Shown here one piece after another: positions 33,822 through 44,705 of a stretch of DNA of 46,373 nt. A program made the translations under genes and the position numbers. Positions within the stretch are counted from its first letter, which is position 1. Every line of letters starts with the position of its first letter. The DNA is from Glaciozyma antarctica PI12 (Eukaryota > Basidiomycota > Microbotryomycetes > Kriegeriales > Camptobasidiaceae): positions 853,253 through 899,625 of the forward strand of contig KZ627159.1 of the NCBI GenBank assembly GCA_002917775.1, written 5' to 3'. The notes beneath the pieces were generated by a model. It was not told the DNA's origin. It saw only the letters and a program-made list of their open reading frames with translations, and made no database searches.

Positions 33822-34841
33822 TCGGGAGGAGGAAGAAGAGCAACAACCGCGAGTGTTCCTCTTGAGCCCGTTCACTTCAGCCCACAGCCGCCCAGGTCAA
33901 GTCTCAGTTCATCCTTGGCACCGTACGCTCAGGCAAACGTAGGAGGAGTACTGCAGCAGCGAGGACCAGGTGAGTGGCGCTGCGGTTGGTGATGGGTGGG
34001 GGCTCTCAAGCGAGGACACACCGACGATGGAGGCTGGGGCGGAGGTGGCCGATCCTGCGGAGAGCTGCAGCGGCGCCGACTCGGCCTCATCAGCTCCAGC
34101 TCTTAGGAGTGTCGTACTCTCAGGCGCTGGGGCTCTTGGTGAGGTGTCGCCGCGCTGGAGGCGGTTGCTTTCGTCGGATCACTGGCGCGCTGCTTGCTGT
34201 CCCTCGCTCGAAGGGAGCGCCGGCAGTCTTGAAGCACTTCAGAGAAGGCCTTCGTATGTGTGGGGGCGGATGATGGTAGACGGCTGCTTCGAGGAGGAGG
34301 GAGGCACGCACGCCGCCCTCGTTCGTTCCCTTGCCCCCCTCTGAAGCTCAGGTGGGCGAGTCGTTGGCGCCAAGCAGCTTCTCCCTGGTCTGGTTCGAGC
34401 TCGACTAAGATGCTGCCGAGCTCGCCCACCGAATACTGCTCTCTTCAAGTATCGTCTCTCGTCTGGAACACAGTCGTGGTGTGGTTGTGGATGAGGGTGA
34501 GCAATTGCGGGCGAGCGAGGGCTTCTCAACAGTGTGGCGAAAGGCTCAACGACTCTTACTGAAGCAGCGAAGCTCTGGGACTCCCGAGCCGCTGTCCAAA
34601 AGATGCGCGCTGAACAGCAAGACTGACGCTCTCCTCCACAGTGACCCCCCTCTATGTCCCCTCCTCCCGCGAATCGACCAACCATCTCCGAATCCAACGC
34701 GCTCTTCGAACCTCAAGCTCTCTTCCGACGTACGATCCTCTCGAACCCTTCCACCTCGACCCTCTCCCTCGCCCTCGCTCTCCCCCACCCTCCACCAGCC
34801 TCCGAATCACCGTCAACCTGCCCACCTCCAACGCCAACCTT
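33822..34841. other. intergenic region upstream of the RanBPM homologue
   Basis: About 1 kb between divergent genes. A minus-strand frame from 34429 begins GELGSILVELEPDQGEAAWR but shows no recognised domain. Plus-strand sequence from 34654 (MSPPPANRPTISESNALFEP) reads like protein and could be a first exon of the RanBPM gene in a different frame. I found no intron that joins the two frames cleanly. Confidence 0.35.
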
Positions 34842-36909
34842 ATGGCCAACCAAAGCACCAGCGGATTCCATCTCGCCTCCTCGCGCCAACCCCCAGCGAT
34901 CGCACGACGTCTCGGTGGCATCCACACCCCTCCTATTACAGCCAGCGGAGCGAACCGCGTCCCTATCGTTGCTCGGAGGAGACCCTCGATGGCAGGAGGA
35001 CCGAGGACCGTCACCTACTCGAAGCCTTTCCCGCTGCCCAGCTACCTCCGCCACTCGAGCTACGCGGGGAGTTTCTTCACGACGCCGGGAGCCGAGTCGC
35101 CATTTGAGGCGAATGGAGCGGGGACGGTCGAGGGAGGAAGTTTGAGCGAAGGACTCGGAGCTGGAATTGGCGAGGGAGCGAAGGCGACGATCCTCCTGCC
35201 GACGTGCTGGGACGAAGATGATCGGTGCTCGCTCATCGAGCTAGGGAGTGATGGCTTGGAAGCCAGCTTTGCAGGTGCTTCGTCCGTGTTTTTGCGGGTG
35301 AGTATCAAAGGAGCTGATAAGATCTGCGCAGGCTCTGCGAAGAACGGCGACCGAGACGCAGCGGCTGTTCGCACGAACCGACCTATCCCTCCGCAGACTG
35401 GCGTGTACTACTTTGAGGTCACCGTTATCGACAAAGGACACTCGGGCTATATTGGTGCGCTCTCTCCCCCTCTGCAGTCGAGCCTCGCTGACGCGCGACC
35501 GCAGGAATCGGCCTATCTCACCGCGCCGTCTCTCTCTCGCGTCTTCCAGGGTGGGAGGACAACTCGTGGGGATACCATGGCGACGATGGACGTGCCTTTT
35601 GCTGCCTCGGGACGGGCGAGTCGTTCGGTCCCACCTTCACGACTGGCGACGTTATAGGGTGCGGTGTCGACTGGACGGAAGATGCGGGAGGCGCGAAGCT
35701 CAAGCGGGGAGGAGAGACGGCTGAGCAGGGCGCAAGGGTGTTCTTCACGAAGAATGGGGAGATGCTGGGTTCGTCTTCTCACTTCCATCGCAAAGATCGC
35801 GACCTAACGGACCTCACACGCAGGCTACGCGTTCTCTGGCCTCCAAGGCAACCTCTACCCCTCCGTCGGCCTCCGCACTCCTGGCGAAATCGTCACCGCC
35901 AACTTTGGCGCCACTCCCTTCTCCTTTGACATTGACGCTCTCGTGCGCAACCGCCAGCGCTCCATCCTTTCCGCCATCGCCTCGACCCCTCTCCCCCCCT
36001 CCCTCCTCCACGCCTCTCCTACTCCCGCTATCCCCTCCTTCCTCCCTCCCAGCGACAGCGAACGCCTCAACGAGACTCTCCAGTCTCTCATCGCCTCCTA
36101 CCTCATTCACCACGGCTACGCCTCGACCGCCCAATCCTTCCTCTCTCAAATCTCCCTCGAACGTCGCGAGCGAGCCACGGGGCTCATCCCCGGCGCTTCA
36201 GTCGACGAGGGACTTCCGGGAACGCTCGTCCCGAAATCGGATTCGGCGGCGAGGGGCGAGATCAGGAAGGCCTTCCTCGCGGGCGAAGCAGAGCGGGTCC
36301 TCGAGCTCACGCAGCGCTCGTACCCCGCCGTGCTGCTGGCGCAAGACGAGAGCGGCGGGATGCTGTTCAAGCTTCGTTTGCGAGCGTTTATCGAGGCGGT
36401 ACTCAGGTCGGGGAGGGATGGTGCGGAGGAGGAGAAGGGGAAGGGACGCGCGACGGATGAGGATGTCGAGATGGCCGACGCGGGGTCGTTAGGGCTCGAT
36501 GCACTGCTCGAGCTGGGGCGGGCGCTGCATGCAGATTATTCGGCGGACACGAGGCCGAAAGTCCAGGAGAGCTTGGGGCTCGCGTTCAGCTTGATGGCGT
36601 ACGAGCGGCCCGAGGACGAGGGAGGGAAGATTGGTTGGTTGCTGAGTGACGAGGCGAGGGAGGCATTGGCGGACGAGTGGAACAGCGCGATTCTCGGTGC
36701 GTTCGTCCTCACTCTCGAATGGGCTTTGCTCACCGTTCGTCGCTCGAGCAGTCTCACAATCTCTGCCGCCGAAACCTCATCTCGAAAGCTTGTATCGCCA
36801 CGCGGGGGCAACGATGAAGCTGCTGGGAGATCTCGGAGCGGGGAGTGCGGCGCTCGTCGACGTGCGCAAGGAGTTGCTGGTGCCTGGAGGAGTATATGGA
36901 GGATTATAG
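34842..36909 (+). CDS. GID1: RanBPM/Gid1 (Vid30) homologue: SPRY-LisH-CTLH protein of the GID/CTLH ubiquitin ligase
   Basis: This scaffold subunit of the GID/CTLH E3 ligase binds substrate receptors through its SPRY domain. Order in the protein: [17 protein letters not shown] domain ([82 protein letters not shown]), LisH ([20 protein letters not shown]), CTLH ([33 protein letters not shown]) and CRA-type C-terminus ([20 protein letters not shown]). Introns are 35275-35331, 35455-35504, 35769-35823 and 36697-36751, and all keep frame. I chose the ATG at 34842 because it is the first in the frame of the conserved part; the ATG at 34654 is in another frame. The stop is TAG at 36907-36909. It is convergent with the Argonaute gene, 143 bp away. 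Confidence 0.92.
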
Positions 36910-37052
36910 AGGAGGGATTCTTATCGCTGTCGTCTGTAGCTGTTGGAAGAACGATTAAGTCCTAGGTTTCCTGGAACGGGGTACTGCATTGCGAAAGGGA
37001 GAGGGTACAACTAAACAAGGGCACGAAGGGGTGGGAACGGAAGCAGGCGAAA

Positions 37053-40000
37053 TCACATGAAGTACAAGGCCTCGGCGTGGTTGACGTGGATAGCCTGCGT
37101 TCTCGTTAGCGTCGTTGTGCGGACTGAATGAGGAACAGCTCACCTTCCACCTCCCAGTGAACTCAGCCAGGCGAGCCTGGCGGAAGCGCTCCTCGCTCGC
37201 TCCCGAGTGCACCGTCGAGGTGTCGTCGTCTACCTGGCTCAACAGAACGCTGGCTTGCTGGCAGCAATGGTCTTCGTAATACGCCGGCGTAGCGTAGGAG
37301 ACAGAACGAGTGCAGCGTGCGTAGGAATAGCAGCTGCGATCGTCGTCAGCTTGCGGAGAAACGCCGAAGCAAGCAAGCGGCGCACAGGTTGTAGACGAAC
37401 GATTGGAAAACGTCCGCCGAGAAGCCGCTGTCGTCGACTAGGACGGTGTAGTGAGCCGAGCGTCCGGTCCCGAGGAGCGACGCGTGTGACTGGCAGAAAA
37501 AATCAAAATCGAACGGCGAAGTGATGTCGGTATCGACGACGGTCTGCGCAAGTTAAGCGTCAGCAAAGTAAGCGGTTAATTCGTGAAGAAGACTTGCGCC
37601 CGCCTTGACGTTCCCATTCTTCGGATCGGCGTCCTGCGGGTTTTTGGGGAAGAATCTGCGGTGAAGTCAGCGAGACCGCCTCTCCTCCGCCAAGGCCTCA
37701 CATACCTGATATGATGGCGCTTTCCGCAGACGATATAAGTGATGTTTCTGCACTCGAAAGACCAGCCAGTCACTCGCGCTCAACCCAGGCCAACGCACGG
37801 CTTGTAAGCTCGGTCAATCTTCTGGCACGCGAGGCGATTGGCGTTGACCTCTGCGGAGAAAGGAGGATAGTCAGAAAGGCTGTCACTCATGTGGGAGAAA
37901 AGAACGAACCAGAAGCGAGAACCTGAGGGAACTGTCCTTCGGAGACGCCATCGCGGAAGAAGATGATCTGCGACGACGTTGGCGTTAGAGACCGTCTCGA
38001 ATACAGCGGACACCAACGGGCCCTCTGCAGCCTCGCCCTGAACTTCTTGATCCACTGCGCCAGGAGGTCCCCGCACATGTCGTCCAACCTCGCGATGACC
38101 TCGACCCTCGCTGCGAAAGAACGAATCAGCCGATGTCTCGCGCGCAAAAGCCGGACGAACGCACAGGCCTGGAGGCGAATCGACGTCCCGTAGAGCATGA
38201 GCGCCTTGTCCATGGTCGCGACGACGGCAGCGATCGACGGCGAGAGCGAGCCTGGTGCGGGGTGGGTGACATCGGCACCGAAGACCATCGTGCGTTGGTC
38301 GAGGATGGGACCCAAGGAAGCGGGACTGAGGGTCGAGTTGGTTACCGAAAGCTTGACGTTGCTGAGGAGAGTCTGGGTCAGGGAGATCTCAGGCGGAGGG
38401 ACGAGAGGACTGACACCTTGAGAGCGAGGTTGCCGTAGTACTGTGGGTTGCCCTTCTTTGCCTATGTGTGGACGGGGTCAGTTGCCGATTCGAGACGCGG
38501 CTGGAGCACTCGTACCATCTTAATGAGCATGCACTGTGTCGCAACGCCCAGCTCGACATCACCGAATCGCTATCACTGCGAGTTAGCCCTCTCGCCGAAA
38601 CCAGGAATCGAGCGATGCACCTTGATCGCAGCGTAGCAACGTAGCAAGGCTTCCTCGCCAAGAAGCAGACGATGAGCTGCGGAGGGCCACCGAGGTTCGC
38701 CGCACGCGCGATTTCGCGAACGTAGTCCTTGATCTTGGGCGGCGTGACGCCCCTCGGGACATGGTGGATCGCAGGGCGTGAGTTCGAGATCTTGATTCCT
38801 ATCGGGAGGTCAGTTGTATCGGGAGGTCAGTTGAGGCTGATGGAAGGGGGAAGAGAACGAACCAGTCGCTTGGCAGCCTGCGATGAAGCCTTCCATCGAG
38901 CGCTGAGCGTCTTGAAGGGTAAGTATTGAGGGTTGTCGAAGACGAAGACGAGCCTGCGAGAGCATGCAATGAGCGACGCCTTCTCGAGTCGGAGGAGACG
39001 GAGACGGGAAACATACATCCGATCGATGGTCTTGGGGATCGCGAACTTCTGTCCGCGAAGGTCCTGAGCGAGCAGGACGTTAGGTCTCGCACACTAAAGC
39101 ACAGCAAGTTGAGCTCACCCAGACTCTGTCGCGAGGCGTGACTTTCCTGCGCAAGTGCATCAGCTTGCGTCCCCGAAGCGGCTGTGAGGAAACACGCACT
39201 TCATGTACATGATCTCAGGCGGAGGGAGGGCACGCGCTATAACCTCCATCGGCGTCGTGTTGATCGTGATCTTCCACTGCGTCAGTCTTTGAGGTGCATT
39301 AGCATCGGCGACCGGCGCCAAGCGCAGACAGCTCACCCTGAGGCAGCGTTGGTCGGGCGAATCGCTGCGATGCCGGCTTGGAGGAGGGGAATGCGGTCGC
39401 GAGGACTGCGAGACGTTTGTCAGAATCATACTCTGCGACGGGGGGAGGTAGAAAAACGCACGCGACGGTCGTGAACTTGAGGTTCTCGGCAGTCTGCGTC
39501 GGGTCGAGCCTGCCTATGTACTTCTGCCCTTCCTTGATGTCGCAGAGCTCGATAGGCCAGAGAGCGATGGCGGAGATCCTGAGAGGAGCAGTGGGTGAGC
39601 GGAGATGGGGACGAGCGGCGGAATGACGCACTTGACGCAGGGCTGTTGCGAGAGTTGGTTAGCGAGCGCGCGGGCAGATTCGAGAGAGCGAGGACGTACC
39701 CACTCGGGGTGCACGAAGGTAACGTTTTAGTGAGCCTTGAAGTACGCCTGTCCTCCCAACATCAGCTTCCGTCGTACTCACGCGGAACAAAAAAAGTGAA
39801 CGCACCGCAACGTTCGTCTTGGACCCGTTCTCCATCGAAAACTTGGAGTTGGTCGCACTCTGCCTCGACAACTCGCGAATCTTGCGCTTCTGAAACCTCC
39901 CATCCGGTCCCGCAATCTTGAGCACAATCTGCACGTTCCTCACGAACCTGCATCGTCGTCAGCTTCGTCTCGCTCCAATTCAAGAAAGCGGCGCACCTTC

Positions 40001-41191
40001 CCAACTCGATAGCGACGGCAGCGGGCAAACGCTCGGCGGCGAGGTCTCCTGGTCCGAAACGAGTCAACTTGCCGCGGGCGTAAGCGATGAGCGCGTCGGG
40101 GAGATTGCCAGGTCGGATTATTGGCTGGGACGTGATGTCGAGGTTGACAAAGACGCTTCCGTTCGGTCCTGGGCGGAAAGAGCTGCGCGGTGTTAGTTAG
40201 TGTCGAGCGCGAGGAGGGCAGGGAAGGAACGAACGTGTAGAAATCGCGATACATCTTCAATCCTTTGGAGAGAATTAAGACGTTCGCTTCGGCTGCGTTG
40301 GGAGGGAGGAAGAAGGAGGCTCCGCGATTGATGTGCGACATCATAGGGCCGTGTTGGACGACGACGTTGACTGCGAAGAGGGATCAGGATCTCGCTCTGG
40401 GAAGGATGGGGGCGAGACGAACGAGCTTGGATGGCGGAGAAGAGGTCGGCGGGGTCGACTCGGTTGCCATTGACGAAGGAGACGAGGAGGCCAAGGTCGA
40501 TGGGGCGAATCAGAGTGATCTGCGGGGCCCCGGGAATGAGCTCGGAACGCAGGGGGGGAGAAGAGCAACGCACCACGACGGTGAAGACGTTTCCCCTCCT
40601 TCCCGCATCTCCTTCTGCGAGCCCAAGGTCGACGGTGAACTCGCCGACGTCGGCAGGAAGCTTGACCGCTGCGAGAGAGTCAGCTGAGCCCGATGCGGTC
40701 CCTTCAGCGCCAACTCACGAGAGTAGGCCATCGCCCTTCCATCGTACGCCACGGCGACCGTTCCAAACGCATTTACACGGCGCGCCAGGTCGGCCCAGAT
40801 CGTGCGGTTCATGCGCTGAGGCCGTTTGGCGTCGCTAGGCTCGATTCGAACCTGCGCACGAGAGCTCAGCGGAAGCATGGGAGATGGCAAGGAGGACTCA
40901 CGTCGTAGTGGTAGCATGTTAGCTTGGGTGGAACGACGCTGAACGTGTTGACTCGGACTGGGAACTTGCGGCCCTTGCTGTGGGGGAGGGGAAAGGAGAC
41001 AAGGCGTCAGCACCGTCTCTCGGTCTCCTCTCAGAGCAAGTGGCCCCGCCAAGACAGTGTCCTCCCATAGTGATGCACGGCTGGACCATAGGGATACCAG
41101 CGGCGAGTACTGAACAGGAACAGGAGACTCACGTTCCGAACCCAGGTCGGGTCATCTGCGCCTCGGGAGGGGCAAGAGACAGGCGTTGCAT
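37053..41191 (-). CDS. AGO: Argonaute, interrupted by an in-frame stop in the PAZ region
   Basis: This is the small-RNA-guided effector of RNA interference. The ATG at 41191 gives MQRLSLAPPEAQMTRPG, then KGRKFPVRVNTFSVVPPKLT (N domain) and WADLARRVNAFGTVAVAYDG. The linker includes SHINRGASFFLPPNAAEANV. PAZ: FVRNVQIVLKIAGPDGRF, ending PIELCDIKEGQKYIGRL. PIWI: FGADVTHPAPGSLSPSIAAV, SRVEVIARLDDM, IIFFRDGVSEGQFPQVL, YIVCGKRHHIRFFP, CTRSVSYATPAYYEDHCC. The expected DEDD slicer residues are all visible. The C-terminus ends EALYFM, stop 37053-37055. Exons are numerous and short. A GC-AG intron lies at 37544-37597. A TAA at 39727-39729 falls in YFKAH-stop-NVTF, where relatives have Tyr. A one-base frame change lies near 38630-38640 and a one-base phase mismatch at the intron near 38800-38865. 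It is a decaying gene or carries sequence errors. Confidence 0.88.
38800..38833. repeat. 17-bp perfect tandem duplication in an Argonaute intron
   Basis: TATCGGGAGGTCAGTTG occurs twice in a row (38800-38816 and 38817-38833). In the Argonaute direction each unit carries CAACTGACC, which includes a branch-point-like CTGAC, just before a TAG acceptor. The duplication therefore gives this intron two possible branch/acceptor blocks. Confidence 0.85.
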
Positions 41192-42111
41192 CCTGCCTGT
41201 AAGTGTGGACATGCTGCTGCGATCTGCTGAGGCTGCTGTGGATGGCTGAGGGACGAGGTGGCGAGGGGGAGTCTGGAGGGAGGTGGCAAGAGACACCGCC
41301 GGTCGTCTTCCGCTGTGTTCAGGTCGTTCTCCCTCAGCTTTCCACGGAGACTTTTCCTAGTTCTCCGACAGCTACCAGAGCCAGGGCGGTCGACCAAGTC
41401 ACTCGAGTCAAAATCGCAGCTGCCCTTGAGCCTCGCGTCGCGACGGGTTGGCCAGGGCTCGCTCACCTCGCTCCTCGTTGTCCTCCTGCTCGTTTACTCT
41501 GTTATACTTCAGATTCATTAGAGGTCCACTTCCAAAGCTACATCGTACCGAACACCAACCTCACCCGAAGTCTCACCCGAAGCCGTTCGCTCGCCCTCAA
41601 GCCGAGCGTCGGTCTTCCTTCTGCCATCACCTCGTCGTAACCGCCGCCGCCACCGCCACTACTCCAGCATCTCGTAGCGCCTACGCGGGCTTATCGCACC
41701 GCCCTCCTCCCACCGACGCTCACCACAGGTCGAGGATCCATAAGCGCGGCGCCAAGTTCCTCCGCCCTCGATGCCTGCCACGACACGATCGTGAGTCGTT
41801 TCTCCAGATCAAGGAGGACACGGAGAGGATACGGGGGGTCTCTGTGTATCAGGCTGGCGGCTGTTCCGCTTCACCGCTGGCAGTGTTCCGGAGCTGACAC
41901 CTTCTCTTCTATCACAGCGGTGCTGCCCCTCCTTCCTCTGGAAACGGTCGATCAAGCTTCAAGAAGCGCGGTGTCAAGTTCCTAAGGGCCCTGGTTCCCG
42001 GCGTCGCTCGTCCGTGAGTGGACTCTTCCCGCTTACCCCACACGGACGTGCGGAGGATGGAGGATTGGTGGAGCTCGTACGGTTGGGCGGGAGCTGTCGG
42101 GGCTAGTCTCG
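41192..42111. other. region between Argonaute and the second F-box gene
   Basis: About 920 bp upstream of both divergent genes. Plus-strand sequence at 41740-41780 (HKRGAKFLRP) and 41955-42000 (FKKRGVKFLRALVPGVA) encodes two similar short basic stretches. These could be 5' exons of the F-box gene or a small duplication. I could not build a convincing exon chain. Confidence 0.35.
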
Positions 42112-42189
42112 ATGGGCCAGGATGAAGCTTCAGATACGACTGGACTCTGCTCTCTCCCTCACACACCTCTCGAGACTCCACCCAAGCTG

Positions 42190-43250
42190 ATCCACGTCCC
42201 CGCCGATCCAGCACAGCACCGCCTCCCTCCTCGACCCACGTCTACGCCCCCAGTCTCCCCCCCGAGGTCGTCTTTCACATCCTCTCGTTCGGAACAGCAC
42301 CATCTTCAACAGGCGAACTCCCCCTCGCCGCCACGTACGACTTTCTCACCACCGCCGCCCGCATCTCCCGCTGCTGGACCGCACCCTCGCAGTCCCTCCT
42401 CTGGGAGCACATCGACCTTCCTTCTCAATCTCAGGCGAGAAAGTGGGTACGGAGTGAGGCGCAGGGGAGGTGGAAGACGGCGGGCTTGGCGATGGGACCT
42501 GGTGAGGGCAAGGCGAGGGCTTGGAACGATGGGCTGGTCAAGACGGTGCTGGAGCGGACCGAGGAGCTTGATACGCTGTGCCTGAGGCGAGTTGAGATGG
42601 ATCCCGAGGTGCTCTCGCTACCGAACCTTTGTCGTGCGTCGTTCCTCTTCCATTCCCCTCGAGTTTCGCAGCTAACGACGACGACGACCGAGCAGACCTC
42701 TCGACGCTGTACCTTCGCTCCGCCGTCCTCTACTCCCCTACCTCGACCCCCACGACGTCACTCCTTCAAACTCACCACCGTAAGTCTCCACTGGGCGTCC
42801 CTCCCTCCTTCCCTCCTCCACTCCCTCCTCTCCACCTCTCTCCCCTCTCTCCGTTCCCTCACTTTCCAATCCTCTCACAACCTCATCTCCTTCTCCCGAT
42901 CCACTATCGCCCTCTTCCCCCTCCTCTTTCCGAACCTCACTTCCCTCTCCCTCTCAGCCGATTGTCGTCCCCTCTTCCCTCTCCTGCCGACCGCGACGTC
43001 GTTACTCCGATTATCGTTCGGGTACTTCCTCACGGACCATGTCATCGTCCAAGTGCTCGAATCGCTGCATGCGCCTTTAGAGGTGGTGGAATTGGAGGAC
43101 CCGAGGAAGTTGGGAGTGCTCGGGAGGTGTTTGGGAGTACCGGGGTTGAAGAGGTTGAAGGCGGTCGAGTTGGGGTGGAGGGGGAGGAAGGAGGGGATGG
43201 GAGAGAGCGAGGTGTGTAGGGAGAGGGGAGTCGAGGTGCAGTGGTCGTAG
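42190..43250 (+). CDS. F-box/LRR-like protein, start not resolved
   Basis: An F-box begins at about 42262 (SLPPEVVFHILSFG, then DFLTTAARISRCWTAPSQSL, LWEHIDL), so the product likely recruits a substrate to an SCF ligase. Downstream come ERTEELDTLCLRRVEMDPEV and LSLPNL, an intron with donor GTGCGT near 42632, and leucine-rich text (LSTLYLRSAVLYSP; SLPSLRSLTFQSSHNLISF; FPNLTSLSLSADC; SFGYFLTDHVIVQVLESLH). The C-terminus is EVCRERGVEVQWS, stop at 43248-43250. The start lies upstream in another exon or is lost: the ATG at 42112 is in a different frame from the F-box. The short exon around 42690-42780 also needs a frame change to join the last part. Confidence 0.7.
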
Positions 43251-43511
43251 GGAGCTGCTTTGGAGGTACATAGATAGATCTGCTTGTTATAGATTTTGCG
43301 TTTCGCTGTCATGTGCCCGGTAGCGAGCCCGGGGTGCTTCGTTGGCCGATCTTTCAAAAGCCACGCGATACGAAGCTGCTGAACAGGAGAAGTGAACGAC
43401 CAGCGAGGTTGAGAGGAGCTCAGTGCATCAGAATCAGACCTGAGCGGGCGAGACGAGGGCCGAAAGAGCAGAGCAGAGCAGCCTCCCGCGCAATGCCGAC
43501 AACAGCTCAGA

Positions 43512-44067
43512 TTACACGATCGTTCCATCTACCACCAGCTCCCTGATCCTTTTGATCGACCCCTCCACCCCAGCTCCAACCTTCGCGTTCAGCGCCTGAG
43601 GACTCAGATCATCCCCCGGCGCGACCATGGGGAGTCCATTCGCAAAGCTGTACGTGAGGAATAGCTCGCCCTTCTCGTTGTACGAGACGAGGTTGATGAT
43701 CCTGAACCCAGCTTCGTGCTCAAAGTAGACCTGCGCAAGGGCTCAGCAGTGAGAAGAGGGAGGAGAGGGAGAGGAACGCACGATCGACTCGGCGTGAGAC
43801 TCGATAAGCTCCGTCTTGAATGGCCCGTCTCCGAACCTCACTCTGCGCTCAATCTGCTTCCCGTCAGCTCCCAATTCCTCCGCAGCACGCGTGAAGACGC
43901 ACCTTGTTCCCCTCATCCTTGACAAGCTCGCAAGCAGTGATCGTTGGCACGAACGTCTGCGGCTTGCGTGCTTTGATATCGAGTCCGGCCCAGACCTGCG
44001 CAGCGGTGAGGATGGGAGTGGCACCGGGAGGGTTGATGAGGCGGCTGGCGGCGAAAGCAGGAGCCAT
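43512..44067 (-). CDS. DUF1857/AtaL-like SRPBCC-fold protein
   Basis: The ATG at 44067 gives MAPAFAASRLINPPGATPIL, then TAAQVWAGLDIKARKPQTFV and PTITACELVKDEGNK. Two short introns follow (donors GTGCGT) before RRVRFGDGPFKTELIESHAE and VYFEHEAGFRIINLVSYNEK, GELFLTYSF. The end is GSIKRIRELVVDGTIV, stop TAA 43512-43514. The 'NPPG.TP.LT..QVW.GL..KAR.P..FVP.I..C' pattern is that of the fungal DUF1857 (AtaL-like) family, a START/SRPBCC-type small-molecule-binding fold of unsettled function. Length and frame are normal, so the gene looks intact. Confidence 0.85.
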
Positions 44068-44705
44068 GCTGTCGGAGATGGGGCGGCGAGGGGAAGCTGG
44101 GTGTGGTGTGGTTAAAAGTGGAGCTTCGTGGCGGTAGGTTCAGCTGCTAAGGACGGCCTTCGCAGAGTTCGTGGAGAGCTGGAGACAGACCGGTCGTCAG
44201 CAGGAGCTCCGAGTGGCCGAGATGGACGACTCCGAGGTGGAGCAGGCGCCTCTGGGACCGCAGGCTCAGCGAGCTCCAGCGTGTAGCTAGTCCACTCGGT
44301 TTGTGCAGCGCCCACCCAGAACGAACGTGAGGGACTCACGTTCAGAGGGTGACAGCGAGGTCGCGACGTCGCCAACTTGGACGGAGGTCTCCAACTAAGC
44401 GTGTAGAGTAAGCTGGCGGAGGTGGCTGCGGTTTGGCGGAGAGCTTCTGCTGGGAAGGCGTGGATTCGGCGACGCGGGAGGTGTGGCAGGGTGTGGCGGA
44501 GGGCGGGAGAGGTCAAGACGGCATCACGACCAATGCTCCTCTTGTCCTCCGCAGACTCGCTCCCTTCGCTCGTCTGTGTCGCCTAGCTACGCTCGTGAGT
44601 TCAAGCAGACCTCTTGCATACCGCAGAGCGAAGGACCAACGCCTCGGGCAAAGGCTGAAGCTCGTTGGCGACGCTGACTCCCTCTCTCCAGCTCCAGACG
44701 CGCTC
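44068..44705. other. intergenic region upstream of MYND copy 9
   Basis: About 640 bp between divergent genes. The plus-strand frame of copy 9 stays open back to about 44433 with an in-frame ATG there, so a longer N-terminus is possible. That extension shows no resemblance to other copies. Confidence 0.4.
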
